The notes below the pieces were generated by a model, which was not told the DNA's origin, made no database searches, and was given only the letters and a program-made list of their open reading frames with translations. 64,000 nt of DNA from Teredinibacter turnerae (GTDB lineage: Bacteria; Pseudomonadota; Gammaproteobacteria; Pseudomonadales; Cellvibrionaceae), in contig NZ_CP149817.1 in the NCBI RefSeq assembly GCF_037935975.1, forward strand, positions 2,356,001-2,420,000, read 5' to 3'. The first letter of the stretch is position 1. The number at the start of each line of letters is the position of its first letter. This document shows, one piece after another, positions 25,127 through 34,755 of this stretch. A program made the translations under genes and the position numbers.

Positions 25127-28063
25127 TCACTGTTCTTGTGTTGATGACGAAGGGATAGTCGCCAGCAATTTTTGGTAGCGGGCGCTGCGCATTTGTTTGC
25201 GCCACAATACTGCGAGATAGACCGAGATAAGGCCGAAGACGGCGAGCACATAATTGACCATTTCCCAGGTTTCGCGAGTGGCATCTTCCATTGGCGGCAA
25301 TGTTCGATTGAAATGACCGCGTGAACGAATGCTGAGCAAACCCTCATCGTCGAGGCTCCAGTCCGCGATGTTTACCATCATCTGTAACGGGTTGACATAG
25401 CTGGTCCCCGCCATAGAGCCGAGCATGCGCAACACCGCCTCTTCAGCAAAACTATTAGAACTGATGACCACCAGACGGGCCGACTCTGGCGAATGTTCGA
25501 TGACACTGCCAATCACTTCCGTCTCCTGTTGATCTTCAGGTGTTGCTGATTCGTCCCCCTCTGGCGTAACAGGGTCTTTGAGCAGAGGTGATTCCTTGCC
25601 CGCATAATAGGAATCGAAGCGACCAGTGATTGCAGTGGCGACCAGTTGCGCACCAGCAGCAGCGCCAGGAGCAAAGCCCTGGCTTCCATCCGGGTTGGCT
25701 TTGGGGCTGATGTCGGTACTGCTGCTTAACCAGCTTCCCGCTGATGTTTCCACAAGCTTGAGTACTTCGCGCTTGGCATTTTTGCTGTCGTTTAGCTCGA
25801 TGGGGGACGCCCAGGGTACCGTTAACTGCACCAGGCCGCTGGTCACCGGACTGTCTTGATTGAGCCCCTGTTCGCGCACTTCGGCAAAAAAGGGATAGTC
25901 CACCAACATCATTTCCTGCACGGTAAACATGCCTACCTGGCGGGGAACGGGTATTGGGAAGGCGGAGCTCTGGGGGTCCAGCACCAAGCGCTTCTGAATA
26001 TCGACCCCTTGAAAGGACAGCCAGTCAGCCAGTCCAGATTGATAGTCGGCAGCATTAATACTGCTCTGGTTGAAGCTGGCCTTGAAGGGTGAGGTCGCCA
26101 TTACCACCGTACCGCCCTTCATCAGGTATTGGTCCAGCGCAAATACACTCTTTTCGTCGAGATTTTCTGGCGCCATCACCATCAGCAAATCGATATCCTC
26201 CGGTACCTTCCCGGTACTGAGGTCCGTCGTTTTTGTGGTGGCATTTTCGTTGAGGAATTGCTGCAACGAAGTAAATGTGGCCAGAGCCGGTTGCCCCATT
26301 TGCGCGGCATAGGGGTTGGCCTGCGGCGCGACAAAGCCGATGGTTTTAGTGAATCCGCTGGCGAAACGTTTCAGGCCTGCGTCCAGTGCCCGATCGAAGG
26401 CGTCGGCGGTGAAATCCTCTGGCAGGGATAATTGAATGGCGAGATCACTTTCGCTCTGGAGAACCAGATAGTAGTAGAAGGTATTGTCATCGAACAGGCT
26501 GGACGCCATCGGCAGGAAGCCGTAATTCTGTTCGATATCCTGTGCTACCTGGCCACCATTTGCCGTGGGGTCAATAAATTCAAACGTGAACTTGCCGCGG
26601 GATTCAGCCACGCGTTTGGCGAGCTCTTCGCGGATAACGGCATTAAACTCTGTGAGAGCTTGTGGGAGCTGTGAGTCTGGTGATATGTAGGCACTCAGCT
26701 TCACTGGGGTATTGATGCTGTCGAACAGGTTCCCGCCAGCCTGGTAAGCGTAAAGAACTTTTTTAATGGCGTTGGTAATGTCGTACTCTGGATTGCGCAG
26801 GCGCACATCGATATCCGATTCAGAGCGAGCTTTTACTTCGATCATGTCGTTAAAGCTCAGCACTTTATATTCATCGCCATATTCAATGAGAATATTAAAG
26901 TAGGAGTTAACCACGGCGGACTCATAGCGGTCTGACACTCTGAATGGCACTGGCTTAATGCCGTATTTGCTGCCCGCTTCTTCTTCAATTTTGGGGTCGC
27001 TTGCAGGGTCAACAATTTCGACACGCACATTGCCGTGGCTTTCAGCGGCGTATTCCTGTAGCAGGTTATTCACTTGTGGTACCAGGGGTGCCAGCAGCGG
27101 ATGGGTTTTTTCGCTGAAGTAACCGCGAATAATCAGGGGTTCCTGCAGTTGTTGCAGGTAACCGCGGGTGGCGTCGCTGATCGAGTAGATCTGGCCTTGT
27201 GTGGTATCGATACGCAACATCGTTAGTGGCGCCAAGATAAAATTGAGCGCGATAATGTTGGCTAGGGCAAGGCCTGTCGCAAGTCGCCAGCGATGATGCG
27301 TGCCGTTTTCTGCATCATCTGCCCAGCGATTTTTTTCCAGGCTATAGCGGTTGAGAAGCAGGAAAAACAGTGTGATGCTGATGTAGTAATAAAAGTCCCG
27401 AATATCCAGCACGCCTCGTGTGATGGATTCAAAGCGAGAGCCGGTACCCAGCATGTGAAGTAGAGACGCGCCCGCGCTGCCCAGGAGGTTGGTGAAAACG
27501 CCGGAGCCAAGCAAATAAAAAATACCACAGAGGAGTACGCTGATAATAAGACTGACGATTTGATTGTCGCTGCGGGCGGATACAAAGAGCCCGATAGCGA
27601 TATATGCGCAGCCCAGCAGTATGGTCGCGACGTAACCGCTGATCACCGGGCCCCAATCCAAATTACCGATCAAACTCACGGTGATCGGAATGGGTAGCGT
27701 AAGCAATAGTGCGATTGCGAGTAGCGTTTTGCAGGCGGTGAATTTTCCCAACACAAATTGCCAGGTCGATACCGGCAGCGTAACCACATGCTCAAGGGTT
27801 CCACTGCGGCGCTCTTCGCTCCACATCCGCATGGTAAGAGCAGCGCTTAGAAATATTAGCAGTATTGGCATCCATTCGAACATCGGGCGCACGTCTGATA
27901 TGTTGCGTGCGAAAAAGGATTCCACCCAAAAGAAAATAAATAAGGTTGCCGCAACAAATACTGCAATAAATAAATAACCGATAGGCGACGCAAAAAAAAG
28001 TTTTAGCTCTTTGTTGGCAATATTCAAAGTGGTTTGGAATGAGGATGCTTTATCAGGCCGCAT
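25127..28063 (-). CDS. Fused ABC-2 permease (GldF-like) and GldG-like auxiliary protein
   Basis: A 978-residue protein from the ATG at 28063 (MRPDKASSFQTTLNIANKEL), overlapping the ATPase gene by 11 bases. Residues ~1-255 are an ABC-2 permease with six helices, including the RSGTLEHVVTLPVS coupling region. After two further helices (about 235-310) a GldG-like extracytoplasmic domain runs from ~320 to ~930 (GQIYSISDATRGYLQQL, then a tandem beta/alpha GATase-like fold). A final helix lies near 945-965 (VLAVFGLISVYLAVLWRK). In gliding Bacteroidetes GldF and GldG are separate proteins acting with the ATPase GldA; here one chain combines both. Whether it exports, gates or remodels something is unknown. 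Confidence 0.88.
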   Translation of the reverse strand: MRPDKASSFQTTLNIANKELKLFFASPIGYLFIAVFVAATLFIFFWVESFFARNISDVRPMFEWMPILLIFLSAALTMRMWSEERRSGTLEHVVTLPVSTWQFVLGKFTACKTLLAIALLLTLPIPITVSLIGNLDWGPVISGYVATILLGCAYIAIGLFVSARSDNQIVSLIISVLLCGIFYLLGSGVFTNLLGSAGASLLHMLGTGSRFESITRGVLDIRDFYYYISITLFFLLLNRYSLEKNRWADDAENGTHHRWRLATGLALANIIALNFILAPLTMLRIDTTQGQIYSISDATRGYLQQLQEPLIIRGYFSEKTHPLLAPLVPQVNNLLQEYAAESHGNVRVEIVDPASDPKIEEEAGSKYGIKPVPFRVSDRYESAVVNSYFNILIEYGDEYKVLSFNDMIEVKARSESDIDVRLRNPEYDITNAIKKVLYAYQAGGNLFDSINTPVKLSAYISPDSQLPQALTEFNAVIREELAKRVAESRGKFTFEFIDPTANGGQVAQDIEQNYGFLPMASSLFDDNTFYYYLVLQSESDLAIQLSLPEDFTADAFDRALDAGLKRFASGFTKTIGFVAPQANPYAAQMGQPALATFTSLQQFLNENATTKTTDLSTGKVPEDIDLLMVMAPENLDEKSVFALDQYLMKGGTVVMATSPFKASFNQSSINAADYQSGLADWLSFQGVDIQKRLVLDPQSSAFPIPVPRQVGMFTVQEMMLVDYPFFAEVREQGLNQDSPVTSGLVQLTVPWASPIELNDSKNAKREVLKLVETSAGSWLSSSTDISPKANPDGSQGFAPGAAAGAQLVATAITGRFDSYYAGKESPLLKDPVTPEGDESATPEDQQETEVIGSVIEHSPESARLVVISSNSFAEEAVLRMLGSMAGTSYVNPLQMMVNIADWSLDDEGLLSIRSRGHFNRTLPPMEDATRETWEMVNYVLAVFGLISVYLAVLWRKQMRSARYQKLLATIPSSSTQEQ

Positions 28064-29000
28064 GGGTTTTATCCCCCTGATGGTGTTTTTGTTGATGAAT
28101 GCTCCGGAATACCGTTTCCAGGTCACGGAGTAGCGGGTTTATCGCATAAATTTTTTCGCCGGACTGCATGAGTTGTTCTGCCAGCCAGCTAGCGAATTGT
28201 TTCTCGTCGAGGGTTTCAGGCAATTGAATGCGATATTCGTCAGCGGTTATCTGCTGCGCGGTAAGCGCTCCGTATTTCTCGCCGAGTATTGCGTTGAGTT
28301 TGTCGCCACTGATTGAGCTGCTTAACGCCAGGGTATCGCTTCGCCGCAAGCTGGCGAGTGTCTGGTCAATGGCTAATTGGCCGTTGTCGAGTATCAGTGC
28401 GCGATCACACAGGGCGTCGACTTCCTGCATGATATGGGTGGAAATTATGACTGTCGCATGCGTAGCCAGGCTGCGAACCAGGTTGCGCATTTGTTGTGTT
28501 TGATGGGGGTCCAATCCGTTGGTGGGTTCGTCGAGAATAAGTATTTTGGGGTTGTGAATCAGGGCCTGGGCTACGCCGACTCGCTGTTTAAAACCACGTG
28601 AAAGCGTGCTGATCGAGTGCATAGCCTTTTCTGCCAACTCAGTTTTTCGCACTGCTGCTGCGACAGCGTCTTGCTGCCTATCGGCGGGTATGTTTCGCAC
28701 CTGCGCGCAGTAGAACAAATAATCGAGAACACTGAGTTCGGGGTAAACAGGTAGGTTTTCGGGCAGATATCCTATGTCTTGTTGAATTTCTTTGGCGTGC
28801 TGGTTGATCGGCAAATTGTTAATTTCAATAGAGCCTTCGCTCGGCTCCAGAAACCCTGTGATCATTTTCATGATGGTGGTTTTGCCGGCGCCATTGTGGC
28901 CCAGTAAACCGACAATCTCGCCACTGTTTATTGAAAAGGTAACCTTGTCGACGGCCGCGAAGTCTCCATACCGTCGACTCAGATTTTTTACGTGAATCAT
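28053..29000 (-). CDS. ABC transporter ATP-binding protein (GldA-like)
   Basis: A 315-residue ATPase. Walker A is GLLGHNGAGKTTIMK (about 33-47), the Q-loop region GYLPENLPVY, the signature SRGFKQRVGVAQAL (about 135-148), Walker B ILILDEPTNGLDP and the switch His in ISTHIM. The C-terminal ~85 residues form an extra domain typical of the NatA/GldA/CcmA class. It powers the permease encoded by the next gene (11-base overlap). It is the promoter-proximal gene of the three-gene operon on the minus strand, starting 184 bases from the gltA terminator. Confidence 0.93.
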   Translation of the reverse strand: MIHVKNLSRRYGDFAAVDKVTFSINSGEIVGLLGHNGAGKTTIMKMITGFLEPSEGSIEINNLPINQHAKEIQQDIGYLPENLPVYPELSVLDYLFYCAQVRNIPADRQQDAVAAAVRKTELAEKAMHSISTLSRGFKQRVGVAQALIHNPKILILDEPTNGLDPHQTQQMRNLVRSLATHATVIISTHIMQEVDALCDRALILDNGQLAIDQTLASLRRSDTLALSSSISGDKLNAILGEKYGALTAQQITADEYRIQLPETLDEKQFASWLAEQLMQSGEKIYAINPLLRDLETVFRSIHQQKHHQGDKTHAA

Positions 29001-29183
29001 TGCTGACTCCCATCTGGTGTTCAGTGTTATTGTAAGTTTTGTCTTCGCCCCGGGGCGAGGAGACGACTGTAAGATTGGAATTTGAAGGGATAGTTCCAGG
29101 GGAAATGATGCAATGTGGTGCGCGATATTTGGCCACTGAATTGAGGGTTTTATTTATTGCCATGCCCCATGTCGAAGGCAAAA

Positions 29184-29213
29184 AAAAGCCGCTCGTAAAG
29201 AGCGGCTTTTTGG
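29184..29213 (-). terminator. gltA terminator
   Basis: The stem aaaaagccgctc / gagcggcttttt with a gtaaa loop lies ~15 bases after the gltA stop on the minus strand. The symmetric A and T runs make it potentially bidirectional. Confidence 0.9.
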
Positions 29214-29226
29214 CGATGGGCGCTAA

Positions 29227-30540
29227 TTAGAAAATAGAGGGGTTGGCATCTTTACGTGAGCCGCGATCTGGAAACTCGCGAATGGGCGCGCCAGTATAAA
29301 GCTGACGTGGACGACCGATTTTATAGCCATCGGTAATCATCTCGTGCCAATGCGCGATCCAACCCACGGTGCGGCCGGTAGCAAAGATTACGGTGAACAT
29401 ATCCTTCGGAATACCAATCGCCTTCATGATGATGCCGGAGTAGAAATCCACATTCGGATAGAGTTTCTTCTGAATGAAGTATTCATCTTCAAGTGCAATT
29501 TGCTCGAGTCGCTTGGCGATTTTCAATAGCGGATCATCTTCCAGTCCCAGCTCGCTCAATACTTCGTCGCACACTTTTTTCATAACTTTGGAGCGAGGAT
29601 CGAAGTTTTTATAGACACGGTGACCGAAGCCCATCAAGCGGAAAGGATCGTCTTTGTCTTTTGCGCGAGCAACAAACTTATCGATGTTTTTCTCGTCGCC
29701 AATTTCTTCCAGCATGTTCAGCACGGCTTCGTTGGCACCGCCGTGAGCAGGGCCCCAAAGGGTAGCAATACCTGCAGCAATACAGGCGAATGGGTTCGCG
29801 CCGGAAGAGCCTGCGAGGCGCACGGTGGAGGTAGAGGCGTTTTGCTCGTGATCCGCGTGAAGCAGGAAGATTTTGTCCATTGCATTCGCCAGTACCGGGC
29901 TTACGTCTGGATCGTTGCAAGGGGTGCCGAACATCATGTGCAGGAAGTTCTCCGAATAGCTCAGGCTGTTGTTCGGATACATGAACGGCTGACCTTGTGA
30001 ATGCTTGTAACACATGGCCGCCAGCGTAGGCACTTTGGCAATCAGGCGATGCGCTGAAATAATGCGATGGCGAGCATTACTAATATCGAGCGAGTCGTGA
30101 TAGAAGGCGGATAGCGCCCCCACAATACCGCACATCATCGCCATTGGGTGTGAATCGTAGTGGAATCCCCGGAAGAAGCGAGAAATAGATTCGTGCACCA
30201 TGGTGTGATTGGTAATGATTCCGACGAACTCCTCGTACTCACTCTGCGACGGCAACTCTCCGTGTAACAGGAGGTAGCAGGTTTCGAGATAGTCGGAATT
30301 GTCTGCGAGCACTTCGATAGGATAACCACGGTGGAGTAACACACCTTTTTCGCCATCGATGTAGGTTATTTTTGATTCGCATGACGCGGTGGAAACGAAG
30401 CCTGGATCGTAAGTGAAGTAGCCTTTGCCGGTGAGAGCGCGAACGTCAATTACATCTGGGCCGAGGGTGCCGGCGTAGACCGGCAGTTCAATTGAACCCT
30501 CTAGGCCATCAACCGTAAGCTTTGCCTTCTGATCAGTCAT
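29227..30540 (-). CDS. gltA: Citrate synthase (type II, GltA)
   Basis: A 437-residue enzyme from the ATG at 30540 ([12 protein letters not shown]); a longer frame to 30630 is not supported by the family. It condenses oxaloacetate with acetyl-CoA, the entry step of the TCA cycle, in the cytosol. Conserved sites include [24 protein letters not shown] (catalytic His), [15 protein letters not shown] and the late Asp in VDFYSG. The N-terminal extension and sequence style are those of the hexameric, NADH-inhibited gammaproteobacterial type. It is divergent from sdhC across an 810-base gap and ends at a strong terminator. Confidence 0.97.
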   Translation of the reverse strand: MTDQKAKLTVDGLEGSIELPVYAGTLGPDVIDVRALTGKGYFTYDPGFVSTASCESKITYIDGEKGVLLHRGYPIEVLADNSDYLETCYLLLHGELPSQSEYEEFVGIITNHTMVHESISRFFRGFHYDSHPMAMMCGIVGALSAFYHDSLDISNARHRIISAHRLIAKVPTLAAMCYKHSQGQPFMYPNNSLSYSENFLHMMFGTPCNDPDVSPVLANAMDKIFLLHADHEQNASTSTVRLAGSSGANPFACIAAGIATLWGPAHGGANEAVLNMLEEIGDEKNIDKFVARAKDKDDPFRLMGFGHRVYKNFDPRSKVMKKVCDEVLSELGLEDDPLLKIAKRLEQIALEDEYFIQKKLYPNVDFYSGIIMKAIGIPKDMFTVIFATGRTVGWIAHWHEMITDGYKIGRPRQLYTGAPIREFPDRGSRKDANPSIF

Positions 30541-31350
30541 TTGTGGACTCCTATGTATCGTGCAGACTGCCCCTAGGGGAATCCGAGAAGCAATCGTGAA
30601 CTTGTTGTGCGAATCCCAGTTGGGGCACAAAGCTGCAAAAAGGGGAGGGCACTATAAGAAGCACCGTCCGCAATTGTCAATGGGCCCGATTCTGCACGAA
30701 TCGGACAAAAAGGTAACTATGCTAATTCTGTTAAGGGGTATAAACAGAAATGATCAGCGCTATTGGTAATAAAAATAACTGAGCCAGCGCGTCACTCGTG
30801 GCTCGATTATAGTGAATTTTGAACAGAAAGGCGCTGTTATGCTCTGAGCATAATCAAAAAAACCTGCTTTAATTACCGTTGCATGGATGCTTTTTCAAAC
30901 AAATTGGATCAGGTTTTAACCATTATGGTCCATTTTGGTGTGTTGCGCGTACATCTGTTCAGATTGAGTGCATTGCTATCGAGGGTGGGCGTGAGATATT
31001 GGTGCTAAGTGCTTATAAGCATTTGTAATTTTACTGTCTCATAACTATAATTCCGCGCGGTTTCTAAGCGCGCTCGCGCTGTATAAACCGGCGCCTGATA
31101 CGTTATTTTGCCTTCCCTAACATATTCAGTGATGATTTCTGTCAAGTGCGCTCAGCTTGGTGTTGAGTTAACGCGTAATTGCAGGTTTAAATTTTCGCTT
31201 TGAAAGGTTTTAGCTGAATTGTGCGTGGGTTTTTTATCGCTAAAAGGCATTGTGCGCTCGATAACAGGAATAATCCCCGCGCTCTGAAAATCGCATCACT
31301 GGCTCTGCCGGTGTTACCCATGAAATTGGATAGTAAGGTGTGAGACTACC
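30541..31350. other. 810-bp divergent control region between gltA and sdhC
   Basis: No convincing gene; a 69-codon plus-strand frame at 30560-30769 has no family resemblance or ribosome site. A good sigma-70 promoter toward sdhC lies at 31023-31051. For gltA, a perfect minus-strand TATAAT occurs at 30811-30806 but without a clear -35. A gagcca / tggctc inverted repeat flanks 30781-30804. The arrangement, with long leaders on both sides, resembles the gltA-sdh intergenic region of pseudomonads. Confidence 0.6.
31023..31051 (+). promoter_or_regulatory. Candidate sigma-70 promoter for sdhC
   Basis: TTGTAA at 31023-31028 and a perfect TATAAT at 31046-31051 are separated by exactly 17 bases. A start near 31058 would give the sdh-suc transcript a leader of almost 300 bases, room for small-RNA or other post-transcriptional control. 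Confidence 0.6.
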
Positions 31351-31725
31351 GTGAAAACCAATCGCCCCGTTAATCTGGATATTTCCACTATCAAGCTGCC
31401 GGTAACGGCTTATGTGTCAATTCTGCATCGGGTATCTGGTGTGGTTTTGCTTGCTGGTGTGCTTGTGTTGCTCTATATGCTCGACATGAGCCTTACGTCT
31501 GAACAAAGTTTTGATGAGCTGAAAGAGTTGCTCGCCTCGCCCCTGGCAAAAATTGTGTTGTGGGGTGTGTTATCTGCGCTCGCTTATCACTTTGTTGCCG
31601 GTGTGCGTCATTTGATCATGGACGCGGGTGTGGGCGAAAGCCTTGAAGGTGGCAAGCGCGGCGCGAAGGTCGCCCTGGTGCTCGCTATTGTATTGATTAT
31701 CGCAGCAGGAGTTTGGGTATGGTAA
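31351..31725 (+). CDS. sdhC: Succinate dehydrogenase cytochrome b556 subunit SdhC
   Basis: A 124-residue inner-membrane protein with three helices (about 27-47, 65-85, 105-124). It has the RPVNLDI start, the SILHRVSGV motif lining the quinone site and the haem-ligand His region HFVAGVRHLIMD. The start codon is GTG at 31351, preceded by AAGGTG. With SdhD it anchors SdhAB and passes electrons to ubiquinone. It overlaps sdhD by 13 bases and is the first gene of the sdhCDAB-sucAB-lpd-sucCD run. Confidence 0.95.
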   Translation: MKTNRPVNLDISTIKLPVTAYVSILHRVSGVVLLAGVLVLLYMLDMSLTSEQSFDELKELLASPLAKIVLWGVLSALAYHFVAGVRHLIMDAGVGESLEGGKRGAKVALVLAIVLIIAAGVWVW

Positions 31726-32090
31726 CTGCCATTACAAGCTGGGGCCGCAGCGGCCTTTCCGATTGGTTGATTCAGCGTTTTAGCGCGTTGGTGTTAGCAA
31801 CTTATACCTTAGTGGTTCTGGGTTTTCTTATTTTGCACCCGCAGTTGACGTATGCGGAGTGGTCAGGCTTCTACTCCCAATTGTGGATGCGTGTTTTTAG
31901 CTTGCTGGTGCTGGTCAGCACAGTAGCTCATGGATGGATTGGTCTGTGGGGCGTGCTGACTGACTACGTAACCTCGCGCATGATCGGTTCATCTGCCTTA
32001 CTGTTGCGCATGATTGCGCTTCTTATATATGCGCTCATCAGTGTCACGTTTTTGGTGTGGGGCGTGGAAATTCTGTGGGGGTTTAAATAA
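31713..32090 (+). CDS. sdhD: Succinate dehydrogenase membrane anchor SdhD
   Basis: A 125-residue protein with three membrane helices. [16 protein letters not shown] near the N-terminus and [14 protein letters not shown] (haem-ligand His, quinone-site Asp-Tyr) identify it. Its start lies inside sdhC and its stop shares one base with the sdhA start (TAATG), so sdhC, sdhD and sdhA are translationally coupled. Confidence 0.95.
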   Translation: MGMVTAITSWGRSGLSDWLIQRFSALVLATYTLVVLGFLILHPQLTYAEWSGFYSQLWMRVFSLLVLVSTVAHGWIGLWGVLTDYVTSRMIGSSALLLRMIALLIYALISVTFLVWGVEILWGFK

Positions 32091-33862
32091 TGGCTAATAT
32101 TCGCACAATCACTTTTGACGGTATTGTTGTTGGCGGTGGTGGTGCCGGCATGCGCGCCGCGCTGCAAATGGCACAATCCGGCTTTAAAACCGCAGTGGTT
32201 ACTAAAGTTTTTCCTACGCGTTCTCACACCGTGTCTGCGCAGGGTGGGATCACCTGTGCGATTGCGAGCTCCGATCCAAATGATGACTGGCGCTGGCATA
32301 TGTACGACACCGTAAAAGGTTCTGATTATATTGGTGATCAGGATGCGATTGAGTACATGTGTTCTGTGGGGCCCGAAGCGGTCTTTGAACTGGAGCACAT
32401 GGGCCTTCCATTCTCGCGTACCGAAAACGGACGTATTTATCAGCGTCCATTTGGCGGCCAGTCTAAAGACTTCGGCCGCGGCGGCCAGGCTGCGCGCACC
32501 TGTGCAGCGGCTGACCGCACGGGTCACGCCTTGTTGCATGCGCTTTATCAGGGCAATATAAAGAACAACACTGTATTCCTTAACGAGTGGTTTGCGGTCG
32601 ACCTGGTGAAAAATCAGGATGGTGCTGTCTGTGGCGTGATCGCTATCAATATGGAAGACGGCGAAGTTGTTTACATCAAGTCTAAAGCGACCGTTCTTGC
32701 CACTGGCGGTGCCGGTCGTATTTACGCTTCCACAACCAATGCACACATTAACACCGGTGACGGCATCGGTATGGCATTGCGTGCAGGTTTTCCCGTTCAG
32801 GATATGGAGATGTGGCAGTTCCACCCCACGGGTATTCACGGTGCGGGTGTGCTGGTTACTGAAGGTTGTCGGGGAGAAGGTGGTTACCTGATCAATAAAG
32901 ACGGCGAGCGTTTTATGGAGCGTTACGCGCCCAACGCCAAAGACCTGGCAGGCCGCGACGTTGTTGCTCGCTCGATGGTGCTCGAAATCCTCGAGGGCCG
33001 TGGCTGCGGTCCGAATGGCGATCATGTGTTTTTGAAGTTGGATCACCTTGGCGCAGACACGCTGAACCAGCGTCTGCCCGGTATTTTGGAGCTTTCGCGT
33101 ACGTTTGCACATGTAGACCCAATCAAAGACCCGATTCCTGTTGTACCTACCTGCCACTACATGATGGGCGGTATTCCAACCAATATTCATGGTCAGGCGC
33201 TGACTCAGAATGCGCAGGGGCAGGACGAAATCGTCGACGGTTTCTTTGCCTGCGGCGAGGCAGCGTGTGTTTCTGTGCACGGCGCCAACCGACTTGGTGG
33301 CAACTCGTTGCTGGATCTGGTGGTTTTCGGTCGCGCATCCGGTTTGTTTATTGAAAAATCGTTGCGCGAAGGTATTGAGCTGCGCGACCCGTCAGAGAGC
33401 GACCTCGATGCCGCAATGGCACGGTTAAATAAAGTGAACGATTCCAGCAGTGGCGAGTCTGCATCTGCATTGCGTACCGAATTACAGGGTATTATGCAGA
33501 ATCACTTCGGTGTATTCCGCAAAGGCGAGTTTATGCAGGAAGGTATCAAGAAATTGGCCGACCTGCGCGGGCGTGTAGAAAATATTACGCTGACCGATAA
33601 AAGCAAGGCATTTAACACAGCACGTATCGAAGCACTTGAAGTTCAAAACCTGTTTGAAGTGGCTGAAGCGACTGCGATCGCAGCAGAGGTTCGCAAAGAA
33701 TCGCGCGGTGCCCATGCTCGGGAAGACTTCCAAGAGCGTGACGATGCGAATTGGTTGTGTCATTCCATGTACTTCCCTGGTGAGAAGCGTGTTGGTAGGC
33801 GCGATGTTAATTTTGCGCCAAAAACCATGGAAGCCTTCGAACCCAAAGTTCGAACCTACTAA
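32090..33862 (+). CDS. sdhA: Succinate dehydrogenase flavoprotein subunit SdhA
   Basis: A 590-residue subunit, the usual length. The FAD-binding motif [12 protein letters not shown] (about 13-24) is followed by the covalent-flavin His46 in [10 protein letters not shown]; the active-site regions [10 protein letters not shown] and [14 protein letters not shown] are intact. It oxidises succinate to fumarate on the cytoplasmic face of complex II. It overlaps sdhD by one base and lies 18 bases before sdhB. Confidence 0.97.
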   Translation: MANIRTITFDGIVVGGGGAGMRAALQMAQSGFKTAVVTKVFPTRSHTVSAQGGITCAIASSDPNDDWRWHMYDTVKGSDYIGDQDAIEYMCSVGPEAVFELEHMGLPFSRTENGRIYQRPFGGQSKDFGRGGQAARTCAAADRTGHALLHALYQGNIKNNTVFLNEWFAVDLVKNQDGAVCGVIAINMEDGEVVYIKSKATVLATGGAGRIYASTTNAHINTGDGIGMALRAGFPVQDMEMWQFHPTGIHGAGVLVTEGCRGEGGYLINKDGERFMERYAPNAKDLAGRDVVARSMVLEILEGRGCGPNGDHVFLKLDHLGADTLNQRLPGILELSRTFAHVDPIKDPIPVVPTCHYMMGGIPTNIHGQALTQNAQGQDEIVDGFFACGEAACVSVHGANRLGGNSLLDLVVFGRASGLFIEKSLREGIELRDPSESDLDAAMARLNKVNDSSSGESASALRTELQGIMQNHFGVFRKGEFMQEGIKKLADLRGRVENITLTDKSKAFNTARIEALEVQNLFEVAEATAIAAEVRKESRGAHAREDFQERDDANWLCHSMYFPGEKRVGRRDVNFAPKTMEAFEPKVRTY

Positions 33863-33880
33863 TTCTGGGTGGATGAGAAG

Positions 33881-34585
33881 ATGCTGAAAGTAGAAGTTTA
33901 TCGTTACAATCCGGAAACTGATAAAGAGCCTTACATGCAGACCTACGAGGTCGATACCGAAGGTAAGGATCTGATGGTGCTGGATGTGTTGGAGTTGCTC
34001 AAGGCTCAGGATGCGACACTCTCTTACCGGCGCTCGTGCCGCGAAGGGGTGTGCGGGTCAGATGGGATGAACATCTCCGGCAAAAACGGTTTGGCCTGTG
34101 TAACGCCATTGTCCGAGTGTACAAAGAACAACACGCTGGTATTGCGACCTTTGCCGGGCCTCCCGGTTATCCGTGATCTGGTAATCGACATGAGCCAGTT
34201 TTACGCGCAATTCCGCAAAGTAGACCCATTTCTGCAAAACGACCAGCCAGCACCGGCGATCGAACGTTTGCAGAGCCAGGAAGACCGTGAAAAACTGGAT
34301 GGCCTTTACGAGTGTATTTTGTGTGCATGCTGTTCGACCAGCTGCCCTTCGTTCTGGTGGAACCCGGATAAATTTATCGGCCCTGCGGGTTTGCTACAAG
34401 CATACCGTTTTTTAGCTGACAGTCGTGACACAGCAACCAATGAACGCTTGGCTAATCTTGATGACCCATTCAGCGTATTTCGCTGTCATGGCATTCAAAA
34501 TTGTGTAGATGTTTGTCCGAAAGGTCTGAACCCTACACGTGCCATTGGCCATATTCGTAGTATGCTGTTGCACCGAGCGACATAA
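33881..34585 (+). CDS. sdhB: Succinate dehydrogenase iron-sulfur subunit SdhB
   Basis: A 234-residue protein from the ATG at 33881 (MLKVEVYRYNPETD), preferred over an in-frame GTG at 33869 because it matches the family start and has GGATGAG just upstream. It carries the three cluster motifs in order: CREGVCGSDG...C for [2Fe-2S], CILCACCSTSC for [4Fe-4S], and CHGIQNCVDVCPKG for [3Fe-4S]. It conducts electrons from SdhA to the quinone site. Confidence 0.96.
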   Translation: MLKVEVYRYNPETDKEPYMQTYEVDTEGKDLMVLDVLELLKAQDATLSYRRSCREGVCGSDGMNISGKNGLACVTPLSECTKNNTLVLRPLPGLPVIRDLVIDMSQFYAQFRKVDPFLQNDQPAPAIERLQSQEDREKLDGLYECILCACCSTSCPSFWWNPDKFIGPAGLLQAYRFLADSRDTATNERLANLDDPFSVFRCHGIQNCVDVCPKGLNPTRAIGHIRSMLLHRAT

Positions 34586-34633
34586 AGTCGTAAAACTCTG
34601 TGGAAAGTCCGCCTTCACGAGAGGCGATCGCAT

Positions 34634-34662
34634 ACCGGAGCACGTGTTAAAACGACTCCGGT
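34634..34662 (+). promoter_or_regulatory. Intercistronic hairpin between sdhB and sucA
   Basis: The 7-bp stem accggag / ctccggt has a 15-base loop that can pair further (cgt / acg), followed by ttcgc. It lies in the 170-base gap after sdhB. Without a T run it is more likely an attenuator or mRNA-processing or stability element than a full terminator. Confidence 0.5.
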
Positions 34663-34755
34663 TTCGCGCATAAAGCGTAGGCTTTTCTATACTCAGGATA
34701 AATTTGAAAGTCAAAAGAGGGCGCCGACCAGGCCCTTAGACGTGGTGAGCAAACA

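Noticed and set aside
31964-33280. A 438-codon open frame on the minus strand across sdhD and sdhA
   Set aside because: It lies antisense to strongly conserved sdhA, has no family resemblance and no ribosome site; it is a by-product of the codon use of sdhA.
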